Source: Malurus cyaneus samueli (Eukaryota; Chordata; Aves; Passeriformes; Maluridae). Taken from it: a stretch of DNA of 64,000 nucleotides. Positions within the stretch are counted from its first letter, which is position 1. Each line of letters begins with the position of its first letter. The translations under genes were made by a program, and so were the position numbers. The stretch is from positions 46,174,982 to 46,238,981 of the forward strand of contig CM019237.1 in assembly GCA_009741485.1 (NCBI GenBank), read 5' to 3'. The notes under the pieces are model-generated. The model saw only the letters and a list, made by a program, of their open reading frames with translations, had not been told where the DNA came from and did not search any database. Below are positions 55,801 to 62,354 of the stretch, in pieces.

Positions 55801-58800
55801 TTCCAGAGTTGATCCTTAATTAAAGTCCCTTTTAAAAAATACCATTCTGGAAATATTGCTCTTACATTCATGCTGTAAGAGACATGCAGAGCCAGTGAAG
55901 GTTAATTGCTTTGAAACTATATTTTTAGCCTTCTTAACTAGACTCTGAGCTGGAAATTTCAAACTATCTTTCTGTGAATAGCAAAGCACAGAAAAGCTAA
56001 CTGTTGTCTTAAGAATGGCCTCAAGTTAGTGCAAATTGAACCAAGAAAAAAATTACCAATTAATTCCTGTTGGTACATTCTCTGGTAATTTTGCAGGTTG
56101 TACAAACTCATAAAGAATAAATTTAGCTCTTGAATCATTAAAAACACATTTGAAAGTGTTTCTTTAGGAAAAATGACCAGTCTTCTGTACACTCAGGTAA
56201 ATCACTGAAAGTGATACCTGCTGTTGGCTGAGGCAATAGCAGGGTTTTAGCTCATTTAACATAGAGAAAGTAAATAATCCGCTGTAGCAGCAGCAACAAG
56301 GTGAGCCTGCAGTATTCCAGGGAGAACAATACCATACATCACTCTACTTTATTTGTCTGAAAATGGGTATACTACTAGCACTTGCTAATTTTCATTTGTC
56401 CTTTACGGCTGCAGCTGTCTTGTTTATCTAAAAGGACATTTTTGTTAATGGTTAACAGGGGTTTTTCATATCATATGCCTAAAGCAGGGTCACTTTGTGA
56501 TGAAGAATGTTGTAGTGGCTCTCTCTGTTTCCAATTTGGCACCTCACAGCCTCAAAATGGTCAAAATAAAATAATCATGGAAGTGCAGACTTCCTCTGCC
56601 CTTCCCCCCAGAGTAGTTTTCCCCTCAGATCATTTCTTGACTTAAATTGGTTCACTCAGAAATAATCACCTGAGACAGAAGGGACCTCATATACATTTCA
56701 GGGATGCCCTTCTTCATTCTATTTGCCAGGCAATTAAAACTTCCAGAATCAGAGAGAATTACGAAAAACCAATTGCAGGGCATGTCCAAATTTGGTAGCA
56801 CAAAGATTCTTTTGAGAGCAGGATCTACAAAACTGTGTTTTCCCGTTCATAAAAAGCCATTTACAAATGTATGTTATTATACTGTAGGTGTATTTAAATG
56901 CCAGAACCATCATCCTGGTTCAAAACAGGTCAGCATCCATGCAGCCCTGTGCCATGTCTCCAGCTGCAGCAGCTCCCTGACCTATCCATGATTTTGGGGT
57001 GAGGTGGCTCAGGCGAACACGGGCACAGATTGTCTTGGAAGAAATGAATTTGAACATCAGAAAAAGCTTGAAAAGTAGCTCCACCCCAAGAGAAACATGT
57101 CTGGGGAATCTGGAAAAGATACAAGACTCGTGTACCACAAGGGGACATCATACAAATGAGAATCACTCCATTAACCTCTAGCCTGCAGGGCCATTTTTGC
57201 TTAATAATCAAGTTACTATCCTATTCCTCCAAACTGAGTAAATTTTTAATCTTATTTTCACTAAGTAATAAATATTTAAGTGCTTATTCAATTACATATT
57301 AGATTAATATTTAATCAGAGAGTTTATTGCATTTGAAAGAAAAAACAAAGGGGTAAATAGCTCCTGATATAGAGTTCGAAATCTCTAAACAGCAATTAAC
57401 ATATTTTCCTAGTTAGTTATCTAAGAAATTCAGCTAATTGCTACTGTTACTATTCCCAACTGACCCGCAGCTGACTAAATAAAATAACTATGATGTAGCA
57501 GAACAACAGCTAAGTATACATGATGGTAAACATTTTTCACATATTGTACATTCCTGTAACAGATAATTTTCAGAAGAAATGCTTTTATATAAATATAGGC
57601 TTTTCCAATCTGTGGCTGCACAAATTAAACATTACTCAGAAGCCTATCTTGAAAAGTATCATTTTGTATTCCACAGAATTTAAAAAAAAAAGGTGTTTGG
57701 CAGAACTCCTCTCCTCCAAAAAGAGATTTCCTATTACTTAACAGATGAGATGCAATTTTGGTCTTTTCTTGTACTGACAAATTTGTGATGTACTGTATGA
57801 TGTATGCCAAAATTGCTTTAAAAGAAAACCTGATGCCATTCTGGAAAAGTTATAGCCACATCTCAGAAATGTCATTCTTGCATTTTCTTCTTTTCCTGTT
57901 TTGGAAGGAGGACAGATGGCTAGCTGTGCCTCTTAAAGCAACCTCAATAACTTAATTTTTTTTAAACCTCAGCTTTCTCCACATCTGGCCTTTTCCAGTC
58001 TGAATGCGAAAGAAAAATGCAAGAAAGAAAAAGACCATTGATATGAGCTACTTAAATTGCATGTGCTCGTTGTGCATCAATATTTTAAAAACATTAATTC
58101 CTATGGAAATAAAATCTGCTCAAGTTTTATTCTAAACTATTTTCCTCCCCAGAGATGGAATTGTAAGTTTTGTCAGTTGTCTTTCCATGCTTTCAAAAGA
58201 AGCTATCACAATGAAGATTATACTCAGATCATGTTATAAAATCTGTATCGGACTAGAGCCCCCTGTGGAAACTGGCTAGATCACAAAAAATAAACTGCCT
58301 GCTCTTTGATGAGGTGAAGCTATGAAGAAAGGAAGAAATAAGGAATTCTAGGATCAAATTGCAATATTGCAGTATTTGGGCAAAATCAAACCTAGCCAAG
58401 TTCATATGAGTATTTAAGGAATAATATTTTAGAAAATGAAAAGCACACAAAACCAGGAAAAAAGGTAGAATTTGGCAGCCTCCAGGTATGAAATGTGGCA
58501 AAATCCACTGTGAGGCCATGGAGATATTATTTGAAAATTAAGGATATGGAGTTTTATGTTCCAAGATTGTTGTAATTGTGAGTGATTTACCTCATGATCA
58601 TTAAGCAATTGCTCAGCATGTCTTGCATAAACAGTGATTTATGACAACACAGAAATCCAAAATATTTTCAACTGCCAAAAGCACGTATCTTCCTCTCCAG
58701 AAATAATTGTACAATAGCCTGAAAAATCCTCATTAGTGTAATTAAAAGATTGATTATGTATTTTAGGCTCCTGTGGGTATTTCTTAAAGAACATGTACTT

Positions 58801-61289
58801 CCCACTCATCTTTTCCTTTCACTTAGGATTCTAGATTAACAGGAAAAATTTATGGCTTTTACCATAATCTTAAAACTCAAAATCTGTACATAAGTTTCTG
58901 TCAAAAAGAAGACACTAGTGACATTTTTCAGCTGCCACCTTAATGCAGTGCAAAAGCACTAAAAACCTTGCATTTATTGTGCATTCTCTGAGGACTGCAA
59001 GAACTGAATGAGTTATATTTCCTTTGCTCAAAATCGGCCATATGTTCAATGAAAAGTCTTAGACAACACTGAGGTCAGCCAGCTGATCACTGGTGTGGTG
59101 CTGAGTCCCCTCCTGTCCTGTAGCTGCTCTCTCAGAATCAGTTTTGGCACAACTGTGCGATGGAAGAAGATGCAGAGTCACTTCTAAAGGCCCAAGAGTA
59201 GGAAAGGGATTGTCACGGTTGTCTCAGCCTACAGGATGATGTACTCGCTGAAGACTGAACTCCACAAGTTCCATGACAATTGAGCAACCTCCAGTTATTA
59301 CATTGTAGTGGCAACAAGGTATGGTAAGAGCACTCTACTAAAACCTTAACTGTCCTAAATATGAAAATGTATGGACTTTTCTTACCACTGACAAAACGCA
59401 AGCCAAAGTACCGTAATGTTACTATAGACGGCAATTCTTCTTTCCAGCATCTCAAGGATTTCAGTAATTATTTATCTTCACATTCCTAAAACAATATAGT
59501 GGCTCTCTGTGTTAAAAATTGAAACACCTACAAGTAACTCACTAGACATGCTCCCTCACTCTTGAACAAGCCATTGCATCTCAAAATTCGCGTGAAATAA
59601 AACAAGACAGACACAGGCAACAGGCTGAAGGACGATAGGAACACAATTACTGTCAGAGCTGGCCTTCTTTTGGGAGAAGGAGGCCAGCTCAGCCAACATC
59701 TTATAAGTCCCCACACAAAAGGAAAGAAAGATTACACACAGAAAGCTAAAGAGAAAATGTCAGGCCTGCCAGCGAGTGAAGTTTCCAAGTTCTGCAATGA
59801 TGTAAAAGAAGTGCCAAACAGCAGGAGTGTTAATGAAACTAACACTACTGAATAAACTTCTGCTGGTTTACCAAACAAACATCAGTAAGACAGAGGAATG
59901 AAAAAAATATTCTGGTTCATATATATCAATACTCCTTTCAGCCACAAAAAGCCTCTGAAAACAAACCACCAACCCCTTTCCTATGTGCAGTAATTTTAAG
60001 GGAAGTTAGCAGTTAATATTACAAACATTTACGCTGACTCCCAATTTATTAATTTTTTATTATCACTGGTCTATTCTCAAACTAATTTATACCCACTCTT
60101 CCTCTTGCAGGGCACAATAACTGATCCACTCAGTATCAAACAGTCTTCTATTGAAATTTCCCTGTAGTTTTGCACCTGTTCCTGTTTTTCTGCTGTATTT
60201 GGAAAGATGCCATTTGTGGCAGAGTTTTATTTTATTCATTCTTATTGCAGCTAGTAAATCAAATCCCTGAAAAATTATTCATTCAAAATGAGGTATTTCA
60301 GAGCTTTATCAACTTGGTTTCTCCCTGAATAAAACCACGTATTTCAGAATTTTGAGGGACCTGTAATTCATTCTGTGTCTTCTTTTAGCATCCTCATCAG
60401 TGCTGCCTGTTTTGCCCTCTGTCAACAATTGTTTCCCATATCACAAACACTCTAACTACCCATAAGACATGCAAAATTTGACACCCCTTAAATTCCACAT
60501 TCTAAAAATTACATTAGTTTTTTTTTTTTTTTTTGGTCTGCATTTTGCAGGTGAATATAGGCTTCTTGTAGTCAAATGATTTCTCTGACATTTGTGCAAC
60601 ACTGATACTATTAGTATGCTTGGAAAAGTGTCACTGATAGATCTAAACTCTGCCATTTTTCAAGTAGTTTTACTTCCATAAAATGAAAGAGAAATGTGAT
60701 CAAATAGACATTGTATGTTTTCTTTAGAGTTCTATTTGCTTTACAGTCATAACTAGGAATGAAATGTGAGTATCAGTATTTCAACTATCAGTGCTGAAGG
60801 ACTAATATTGGTTATGCTAAAGACATAGAAATGCCGAGAAAAGAAGTTTTGATCACATCTTTAAGTGAAAAAGAACAACTGCAATTCTGACCTTAGAGAA
60901 AATAGCCATTTGAATACTTTAAGGAAGTAATTGAAATTCCAGTGAATTAAAAAGAACTTTCCCATTGATTTCCTTTAGCTTTGAGCTGGACCTTTAATTA
61001 ATAGAAATGTAGACTTGCTATCTGTCTCTTTTTGTGAAAAAGGACTGATATGAAGTCACTAGTCCTTAAGATATAAACTAAGAAATCGATTTTTTTCCAA
61101 GGTGAATCCAGAAGGAAAAGTTTTCACCTTGCAATAGTGATATAACAGAATACTCACTGATGGATCCTTTGTTGGCTGAATGGAGCGGTGTAGCAGTCAT
61201 TCTCCTCGAGATCTGGCAGTGTGTCCTTGTCCAGTTTCATTGGCTTTCTGGGTAACCATCCTCGGAACCTGCTTATCTGTTTCTCGATC
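4700..61289 (-). CDS. ANO4: anoctamin-4 (TMEM16D), 3' 20 coding exons of a multi-exon gene
   Basis: Gene-level entry; the exons are listed separately. The spliced exons total 2266 nt: one base completing a codon from an upstream exon, then 755 codons including the stop, with every junction in phase. The product belongs to the TMEM16 family of ten-helix dimeric plasma-membrane proteins. ANO4 is described as a calcium-dependent phospholipid scramblase and/or non-selective cation channel. Visible parts are the cytosolic N-terminal domain (local residues 1-150), TM1 (about 146-175), a Cys-rich outer loop (181-212), TM2-TM10 (about 225-705) and a charged C-terminal tail ending HNEWP. The residues aligning with the TMEM16A calcium site are N460, E464, E511, E514, E543 and D547. 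ANO4 is preferred over its paralogue ANO3 because of [17 protein letters not shown] in the last outer loop, SRAKDIG after TM8 and RKERKKNGK in the tail. The first roughly 200 residues lie outside the window. Confidence 0.96.
4892..6148 (-). other. ANO4: ANO4 intron, exon 19 to last exon
   Basis: 1257 nt, GTCAGT to TTCACAG. Nothing else recognised inside it. Confidence 0.9.
6149..6254 (-). CDS. ANO4: ANO4 coding exon 19 of 20 in this window (residues 656-691), TM10
   Basis: The acceptor is CTTGTCTTTCAG and the donor is GTCAGT. It completes Arg656 with G and ends in phase 0. It encodes [20 protein letters not shown] then [23 protein letters not shown] and [14 protein letters not shown] are family hallmarks of TM10 and its lead-in. 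The open frame runs past both splice sites, but the flanking residues do not resemble the family. Confidence 0.98.
7033..7083. repeat. two adjacent short inverted repeats
   Basis: TACTCCAA (7034-7041) pairs with TTGGAGTA (7050-7057), and ATAAGTAC (7059-7066) pairs with GTACTTAT (7076-7083). The loops are 8 and 9 nt, and each contains part of the other motif. Confidence 0.75.
7651..7688. repeat. 19-bp imperfect tandem duplication
   Basis: TTTACTTGCTAGAAATCCA is followed directly by TTTACTTGCTAGGAATACA, with two mismatches. Confidence 0.85.
7767..7807. repeat. G-interrupted poly(T) tract
   Basis: T-rich tract with core TTTTTGGGTTTG then twelve T and GTTTG. A near-identical core recurs at 17345-17366. 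Confidence 0.8.
8425..8460. repeat. 18-bp imperfect tandem duplication
   Basis: GACTTTTGCTGTATCACA is followed directly by GACCTTTGTGGTATCACA, with three mismatches. Confidence 0.8.
9356..9475 (-). CDS. ANO4: ANO4 coding exon 18 of 20 in this window (residues 616-656), TM9-TM10 outer loop
   Basis: The acceptor is TTTTGTCCCCTCTAG and the donor is GTAAGT. It completes Lys616 with G and ends with AG of Arg656. It encodes [20 protein letters not shown], then [19 protein letters not shown]. Three N-glycosylation sequons are visible (N623, N636, N643), consistent with an extracellular loop. This is the most variable exon relative to remembered mammalian ANO4, but [13 protein letters not shown] and LKYCR anchor it. 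Confidence 0.95.
9476..11906 (-). other. ANO4: ANO4 intron, exon 17 to 18
   Basis: 2431 nt, GTAAGT to CCTCTAG. Its start carries a G10 run (C10 on the plus strand at 11885-11894). Nothing else was recognised. Confidence 0.9.
11885..11894 (-). repeat. G10 run next to a 5' splice site
   Basis: Ten consecutive C on the plus strand, i.e. G10 in the ANO4 transcript at intron positions 13-22 after exon 17. G runs near donors can act as splicing enhancers; that role is inferred here. Confidence 0.85.
11907..12054 (-). CDS. ANO4: ANO4 coding exon 17 of 20 in this window (residues 567-616), TM9
   Basis: The acceptor is TCCTTCTTGAACAG and the donor is GTAAGT. It completes Gly567 with GA and ends with AA of Lys616. 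It encodes [20 protein letters not shown], then [18 protein letters not shown] and [10 protein letters not shown]. The first two segments are TM9 and its end; the last opens the final outer loop. A run of ten G lies 13-22 nt into the following intron. Confidence 0.97.
12055..13112 (-). other. ANO4: ANO4 intron, exon 16 to 17
   Basis: 1058 nt, GTGAGC to TTGAACAG. It contains the near-perfect palindrome at 12273-12294 and otherwise nothing recognised. Confidence 0.9.
12273..12294. repeat. 22-bp palindrome
   Basis: CTTTGAATGT and ACATTCAAAG are exact reverse complements separated by two bases. Confidence 0.9.
13113..13265 (-). CDS. ANO4: ANO4 coding exon 16 of 20 in this window (residues 516-567), TM7-TM8 with calcium-site residues
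   Basis: The acceptor is TTTTTTGTCCTAG and the donor is GTGAGC. It completes Ile516 with TT and ends with G of Gly567. It encodes [20 protein letters not shown] (TM7), [15 protein letters not shown] (TM8) and [16 protein letters not shown]543 and D547 align with TMEM16A E734 and D738. This is the most conserved block of the anoctamin core. Confidence 0.98.
13266..14248 (-). other. ANO4: ANO4 intron, exon 15 to 16
   Basis: 983 nt, GTATGG to GTCCTAG. Nothing else recognised. Confidence 0.9.
14249..14391 (-). CDS. ANO4: ANO4 coding exon 15 of 20 in this window (residues 468-516), calcium-site EYLE motif
   Basis: The acceptor is TTTAAAATGTAG and the donor is GTATGG. It completes Pro468 and ends with A of Ile516. 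It encodes [10 protein letters not shown], a variable stretch ([13 protein letters not shown]), then [17 protein letters not shown] and FDEYLEM. E511 and E514 align with E702 and E705 of TMEM16A. The variable part is ANO4-like (WTRRK..QE) and unlike ANO3. Confidence 0.96.
14392..16684 (-). other. ANO4: ANO4 intron, exon 14 to 15
   Basis: 2293 nt, GTAAGT to AATGTAG. It holds an unrecognised minus-strand open frame (14681-15181) and a 20-bp tandem duplication (16064-16103). Confidence 0.9.
16064..16103. repeat. 20-bp imperfect tandem duplication
   Basis: ACACTAATCATATTAAATCT is followed directly by ACATTAATCATATTAAACAT; the shared core is TAATCATATTAAA. Confidence 0.85.
16685..16782 (-). CDS. 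ANO4: ANO4 coding exon 14 of 20 in this window (residues 436-468), TM6 with calcium-site residues
   Basis: The acceptor is CTTTTCCTGTAG and the donor is GTAAGT. It starts in phase 0 and ends with CC of Pro468. It encodes [20 protein letters not shown] then [12 protein letters not shown], which is TM6. By alignment with the NNLFE motif of TMEM16A (N650, E654), the calcium ligands here are N460 and E464, both kept. [11 protein letters not shown] is nearly constant between ANO3 and ANO4. Confidence 0.97.
16783..19030 (-). other. ANO4: ANO4 intron, exon 13 to 14
   Basis: 2248 nt, GTGAGT to CCTGTAG. It contains the G-interrupted poly(T) tract at 17345-17366; nothing else recognised. Confidence 0.9.
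17345..17366. repeat. G-interrupted poly(T) tract
   Basis: TTTGGGTTTG followed by twelve T, almost the same as the tract at 7767-7807. Confidence 0.8.
19031..19088 (-). CDS. ANO4: ANO4 coding exon 13 of 20 in this window (residues 416-435)
   Basis: 58 nt, with acceptor CTGTGTTCAAG and donor GTGAGT. The first A completes Arg416 (AG|A), giving [21 protein letters not shown]. The family pattern LGRF.GHPG fixes the AAG acceptor. A CAG 8 nt further inside the exon looks like a better acceptor by sequence but would shift the frame. The exon encodes the TM5-TM6 outer segment. Confidence 0.94.
19089..20111 (-). other. ANO4: ANO4 intron, exon 12 to 13
   Basis: 1023 nt, GTAGGA to GTTCAAG. About 100 nt of TA/CA-rich low-complexity sequence lies at 19601-19700. 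Confidence 0.88.
19601..19700. repeat. TA/CA-rich low-complexity tract
   Basis: Degenerate ATATACAT, TATATA and AATACAT units with almost no G. Confidence 0.85.
20112..20223 (-). CDS. ANO4: ANO4 coding exon 12 of 20 in this window (residues 379-416), TM5
   Basis: The acceptor is TTTTCTTTACAG and the donor is GTAGGA. It completes Glu379 with AG and ends with AG of Arg416. It encodes [20 protein letters not shown] then [27 protein letters not shown] is a hallmark before TM5, and KMFLFQFVN...FYIAFFLGR is TM5. An unrelated longer frame overlaps this exon; only the frame given here joins in phase. Confidence 0.97.
20224..22589 (-). other. ANO4: ANO4 intron, exon 11 to 12
   Basis: 2366 nt, GTAAGT to TTTACAG. 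Nothing else recognised. Confidence 0.9.
22590..22626 (-). CDS. ANO4: ANO4 coding exon 11 of 20 in this window (residues 367-379), end of TM4
   Basis: The shortest exon found, 37 nt. The acceptor is TCTGTTACAG and the donor is GTAAGT. It starts in phase 0 and ends with G of Glu379. It encodes [12 protein letters not shown], the cytosolic end of TM4. The phase match to both neighbours and the conserved LYEKVA.LLTNLE pattern of the family support the call despite the size. Confidence 0.95.
22627..26135 (-). other. ANO4: ANO4 intron, exon 10 to 11
   Basis: 3509 nt, GTGAGT to GTTACAG. It contains a stretch of about 830 nt open in frames on both strands (24997-25823) and a short inverted repeat (24820-24844). 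Confidence 0.9.
24820..24844. repeat. A/C and G/T inverted repeat
   Basis: AAAAACCCC (24820-24828) and GGGGTTTTT (24836-24844) are exact reverse complements with a 7-nt loop. Confidence 0.85.
26136..26300 (-). CDS. ANO4: ANO4 coding exon 10 of 20 in this window (residues 312-366), TM3-TM4
   Basis: 165 nt, phase 0 at both ends, with acceptor TTCCTTTAG and donor GTGAGT. It encodes the rest of TM3 ([17 protein letters not shown]), the loop [20 protein letters not shown] and most of TM4 ([17 protein letters not shown]). In TMEM16 scramblases TM4 lines the lipid and ion groove together with TM5 and TM6. Confidence 0.97.
26301..28771 (-). other. ANO4: ANO4 intron, exon 9 to 10
   Basis: 2471 nt with a weak donor GTTTGG and acceptor CCTTTAG. 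A run of 14 A lies at 27726-27739; nothing else recognised. Confidence 0.9.
28772..28912 (-). CDS. ANO4: ANO4 coding exon 9 of 20 in this window (residues 265-311), start of TM3
   Basis: 141 nt, phase 0 at both ends, with acceptor CTACCCTTTAG and donor GTTTGG (weak). It encodes [37 protein letters not shown] and the first part of TM3, [18 protein letters not shown] and NPISGKPEP are conserved in ANO3/ANO4. Skipping this exon would keep the frame but remove the cytosolic TM2-TM3 linker and part of TM3. Confidence 0.97.
33003..33035. repeat. (CAG)6 microsatellite next to T12
   Basis: Six CAG units at 33003-33020, then AGG, then twelve T at 33024-33035. Intronic; read as CTG on the ANO4 strand. 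Confidence 0.9.
33765..33778. repeat. (CT)7 microsatellite
   Basis: Seven perfect CT units; GA on the ANO4 strand. Confidence 0.9.
34200..34282 (-). CDS. ANO4: ANO4 coding exon 8 of 20 in this window (residues 237-264), end of TM2
   Basis: The acceptor is TTGCTGTAG and the donor is GTTTGT, which departs from GTRAGT at several positions. It completes Ala237 with CT and ends in phase 0. It encodes the second half of TM2 ([12 protein letters not shown]) and the cytosolic segment [26 protein letters not shown] is one of the most constant stretches of the family. Confidence 0.97.
34283..41474 (-). other. ANO4: ANO4 intron, exon 7 to 8
   Basis: 7192 nt, GTAAGT to TGCTGTAG. A GGAAT-like simple repeat lies at 35121-35157; otherwise nothing recognised. 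Confidence 0.9.
35121..35157. repeat. degenerate GGAAT/GGAAC simple repeat
   Basis: GGGGAATGGAACGGAATGGA continues as AGGTGGAACAGAATGGA, a short imperfect 5-bp unit tract. Confidence 0.7.
41475..41535 (-). CDS. ANO4: ANO4 coding exon 7 of 20 in this window (residues 217-237), start of TM2
   Basis: A 61-nt exon with acceptor ATCTCTCAG and donor GTAAGT. It starts in phase 0 and ends with G of Ala237. It encodes [20 protein letters not shown], the last loop residues and the first half of TM2. LFDNG.TVFF is conserved across ANO3, ANO4 and neighbouring family members. Confidence 0.96.
41536..42029 (-). other. ANO4: ANO4 intron, exon 6 to 7
   Basis: 494 nt, the smallest intron found, GTATGT to TCTCTCAG. 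Nothing else recognised. Confidence 0.92.
42030..42126 (-). CDS. ANO4: ANO4 coding exon 6 of 20 in this window (residues 184-216), Cys-rich outer loop
   Basis: The acceptor is ATTTTTCCAG and the donor is GTATGT. It completes Ser184 with T and ends in phase 0. It encodes the TM1-TM2 extracellular loop with Cys at local 188, 196, 199, 203 and 212, including the motif [17 protein letters not shown]. In solved TMEM16 structures this loop is held by disulphides, and the spacing here agrees with that. Confidence 0.97.
42127..42886 (-). other. ANO4: ANO4 intron, exon 5 to 6
   Basis: 760 nt, GTAACG to TTTTCCAG. Nothing else recognised. Confidence 0.92.
42887..43021 (-). CDS. ANO4: ANO4 coding exon 5 of 20 in this window (residues 139-184), TM1
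   Basis: The acceptor is TTTTAAAACAG and the donor is GTAACG. It completes Arg139 and ends with AG of Ser184. It encodes [20 protein letters not shown] followed by the hydrophobic stretch [16 protein letters not shown], which is TM1. [16 protein letters not shown] is a family hallmark. Residues after TM1 (TTLNHCQV) start the first outer loop, and Cys181 adds to the Cys-rich cluster encoded by the next exon. Confidence 0.97.
43022..49323 (-). other. ANO4: ANO4 intron, exon 4 to 5
   Basis: 6302 nt, GTAAGA to AAAACAG. It holds a T16 run with an adjacent 9-bp tandem duplication (47656-47707) and an acidic minus-strand open frame just inside the 5' end of the intron (49019-49231). Confidence 0.9.
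47656..47707. repeat. tandem GGGGGTCTA pair and T16 run
   Basis: GGGGGTCTA occurs at 47656-47664 and again at 47665-47673. Sixteen T follow at 47692-47707. Confidence 0.8.
49324..49445 (-). CDS. ANO4: ANO4 coding exon 4 of 20 in this window (residues 99-139)
   Basis: The acceptor is TTGTATTTTAG and the donor is GTAAGA. It starts in phase 0 and ends with AG of Arg139. It encodes [20 protein letters not shown] and then [20 protein letters not shown]. The Trp-rich ECWASW...[11 protein letters not shown] segment is the conserved lead-in to TM1 of the anoctamin core and lies on the cytosolic side. Confidence 0.96.
49446..49981 (-). other. ANO4: ANO4 intron, exon 3 to 4
   Basis: 536 nt, GTATTT to TATTTTAG. 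Nothing else recognised. Confidence 0.92.
49982..50037 (-). CDS. ANO4: ANO4 coding exon 3 of 20 in this window (residues 80-98)
   Basis: A short 56-nt exon. The acceptor is TTATTCTTAG and the donor is GTATTT, a fairly weak match to the consensus. It completes Gly80 with GT and ends in phase 0 after Glu98, encoding [18 protein letters not shown]. The motif [12 protein letters not shown] matches the cytosolic domain of ANO4 just before TM1. Confidence 0.95.
50038..51932 (-). other. ANO4: ANO4 intron, exon 2 to 3
   Basis: 1895 nt, GTAAGT to ATTCTTAG. A GAAA microsatellite lies at 51151-51174. Confidence 0.9.
51151..51174. repeat. (GAAA)n microsatellite
   Basis: Four GAAA units followed by an A run. 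Confidence 0.9.
51933..52039 (-). CDS. ANO4: ANO4 coding exon 2 of 20 in this window (residues 44-80)
   Basis: The acceptor is TTTTTATGTAG and the donor is GTAAGT. It enters in phase with C completing His44 and leaves with G of Gly80. It encodes [20 protein letters not shown] and continues to GKNKI, a strongly conserved part of the cytosolic N-terminal domain of ANO3/ANO4-type anoctamins. The NAT sequon here is cytosolic by topology and so is not expected to be glycosylated. Confidence 0.96.
52423..52425. other. assembly gap (NNN)
   Basis: Three undetermined bases inside an intron; no effect on the coding chain. Confidence 1.
54301..54329. repeat. three tandem 10-bp units with octamer-like motif
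   Basis: CATTTGCATT is repeated twice, then CATTTGCAA. ATTTGCAT, the reverse complement of the POU octamer ATGCAAAT, occurs at 54302-54309 and 54312-54319, with a one-base variant at 54322-54329. Confidence 0.85.
54616..54661. repeat. imperfect CAAAGTTATT tandem repeat
   Basis: Three copies of CAAAGTTATT with short spacers containing TTCAAGTTGTTTC. Confidence 0.75.
60518..60534. repeat. T17 run
   Basis: Seventeen consecutive T followed by GG; A17 on the ANO4 strand. Confidence 0.9.
61158..61289 (-). CDS. ANO4: ANO4 coding exon 1 of 20 in this window (local residues 1-44)
   Basis: The acceptor is TGTGCTGCAG and the donor is GTGAGT. The first base completes a split codon (probably Arg) from an exon outside the window, and the last two bases are CA of His44. 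It encodes local residues 1-43, opening [16 protein letters not shown] and containing [18 protein letters not shown], part of the cytosolic N-terminal anoctamin domain. The upstream partner exon was looked for up to 64000 and not found, so the gene is truncated at the window edge and not broken. Confidence 0.95.
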
Positions 61290-61654
61290 CTGCAGCACAT
61301 GATAAGTATGAGCATTTGAGATAATGTTTCTTTTCATTACATTATGAAGCACATGTCAAACCAGGCTGCTTCATATTTACAACTAGAAAAGGTGCAAAGT
61401 TTTTTGACTTTTTTTTTAGGAAGACCAAATTATACACGCTGAACTTGATTAGTATAATCAGCTTTCAGCAGAGGAGCATCTTATTTTGTTTCAATGGAAA
61501 ATCAATGCTGATGGTACATGATACTATAAATCTTATTAAGCTCAGTGAATACAGGGCATGTCTCTAAACCTTTATTTCCCAGATTTTTCAGTTAGTTTAA
61601 ATTTCAGGCTTAACTGACATTAGATTTTGGCCATCTAAACATTAGAAGAGTGAA

Positions 61655-61680
61655 GATTGTGACAGAGGATTGTGACAGAG
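61655..61680. repeat. 13-bp perfect tandem duplication
   Basis: GATTGTGACAGAG occurs twice back to back. Confidence 0.9.
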
Positions 61681-62280
61681 ATCTTAGCAGCTAAACCCTG
61701 GCAAGTTACATCCCACTTACTGCTCTCCATATGGATTCTTACCTTGCGGTTGATGCTATTAAAAATTGGCTACTTTGGTAATTTCATTCAATTGTAGTTT
61801 CTTGCAATGCTACAACCTCCATAAAACCAGAACCTCGGGTGCATAGGCTAACAGGTGACTGCTGTGCAGATTCTTACATTTGGAAGATGAAAGCAAACAA
61901 TGATTGAGCTGGAGAAAGGGCAGATTTAACTACAAGTGCACTCAGGCAAAGATATGCAGTAAAAGGAAGGGAAGGATCAGAGCTCATTGGAGAAAAATCT
62001 CAACCAAATTCAAATCCATACTAGAATGTTATAATGAAAAGCAACTAAGAAAGTTAAGATATGTTAAGCAAAATGAGCCCTACTATCTCAGAAGTTCTTA
62101 ACAATTCCAAGTCCTAATCACTGATCCCTGGCTGCAAAAATCATGGGCTACAAATTATGGAGTGTGCCCATACTTCAGTCACTGAATGCATGTTTCCAGA
62201 AGTGGAGTGAAAGAGCAAGAATTGACTACCTTTGAAACTAAAGTTCAGTTCTGGACAAATCTCAAGGACTGCAAATACGG

Positions 62281-62354
62281 TTGGGTTGGGTTTGGGTTTT
62301 TTTGTTTGTTTTGTGTTGTTTTTGTTTGTTTTGGGTTTTTTTTTGGTTTTTTTT
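62281..62354. repeat. G/T-rich low-complexity tract
   Basis: Starts TTGGGTTGGGTTTGGG and continues as T runs broken by G or GGG for over 70 nt, ending TTTTTTTTAC. Three GGG runs are clustered and a fourth lies about 36 nt on. Confidence 0.85.

Larger units (their letters stand above)
52040..61157 (-). other. ANO4: ANO4 intron, exon 1 to 2 of this window
   Basis: 9118 nt, the largest intron seen, GTGAGT to TTATGTAG. It holds the NNN gap, an A12 run at 53121-53132, an octamer-like tandem repeat at 54301-54329, a CAAAGTTATT repeat at 54616-54661 and a T17 run at 60518-60534. The flanking exons join exactly in phase (CA|C), so no missing exon is required. Confidence 0.9.

Noticed and set aside
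56668..56702. Possible CR1 fragment (AGAAGGGACCTCAT)
   Set aside because: Only a short match to remembered CR1 wording, with no extended similarity on either side.
61158..61289. ANO3 as the gene identity
   Set aside because: The cytosolic domain, the last outer loop ([17 protein letters not shown]) and the tail (RKERKKNGK) match ANO4. ANO3 has a different loop and a Gln-rich tail as I remember them.
62281..62300. Interstitial telomeric repeat
   Set aside because: The units are TTGGG and TTTGGG, not TTAGGG; the tract is generic G/T low complexity.
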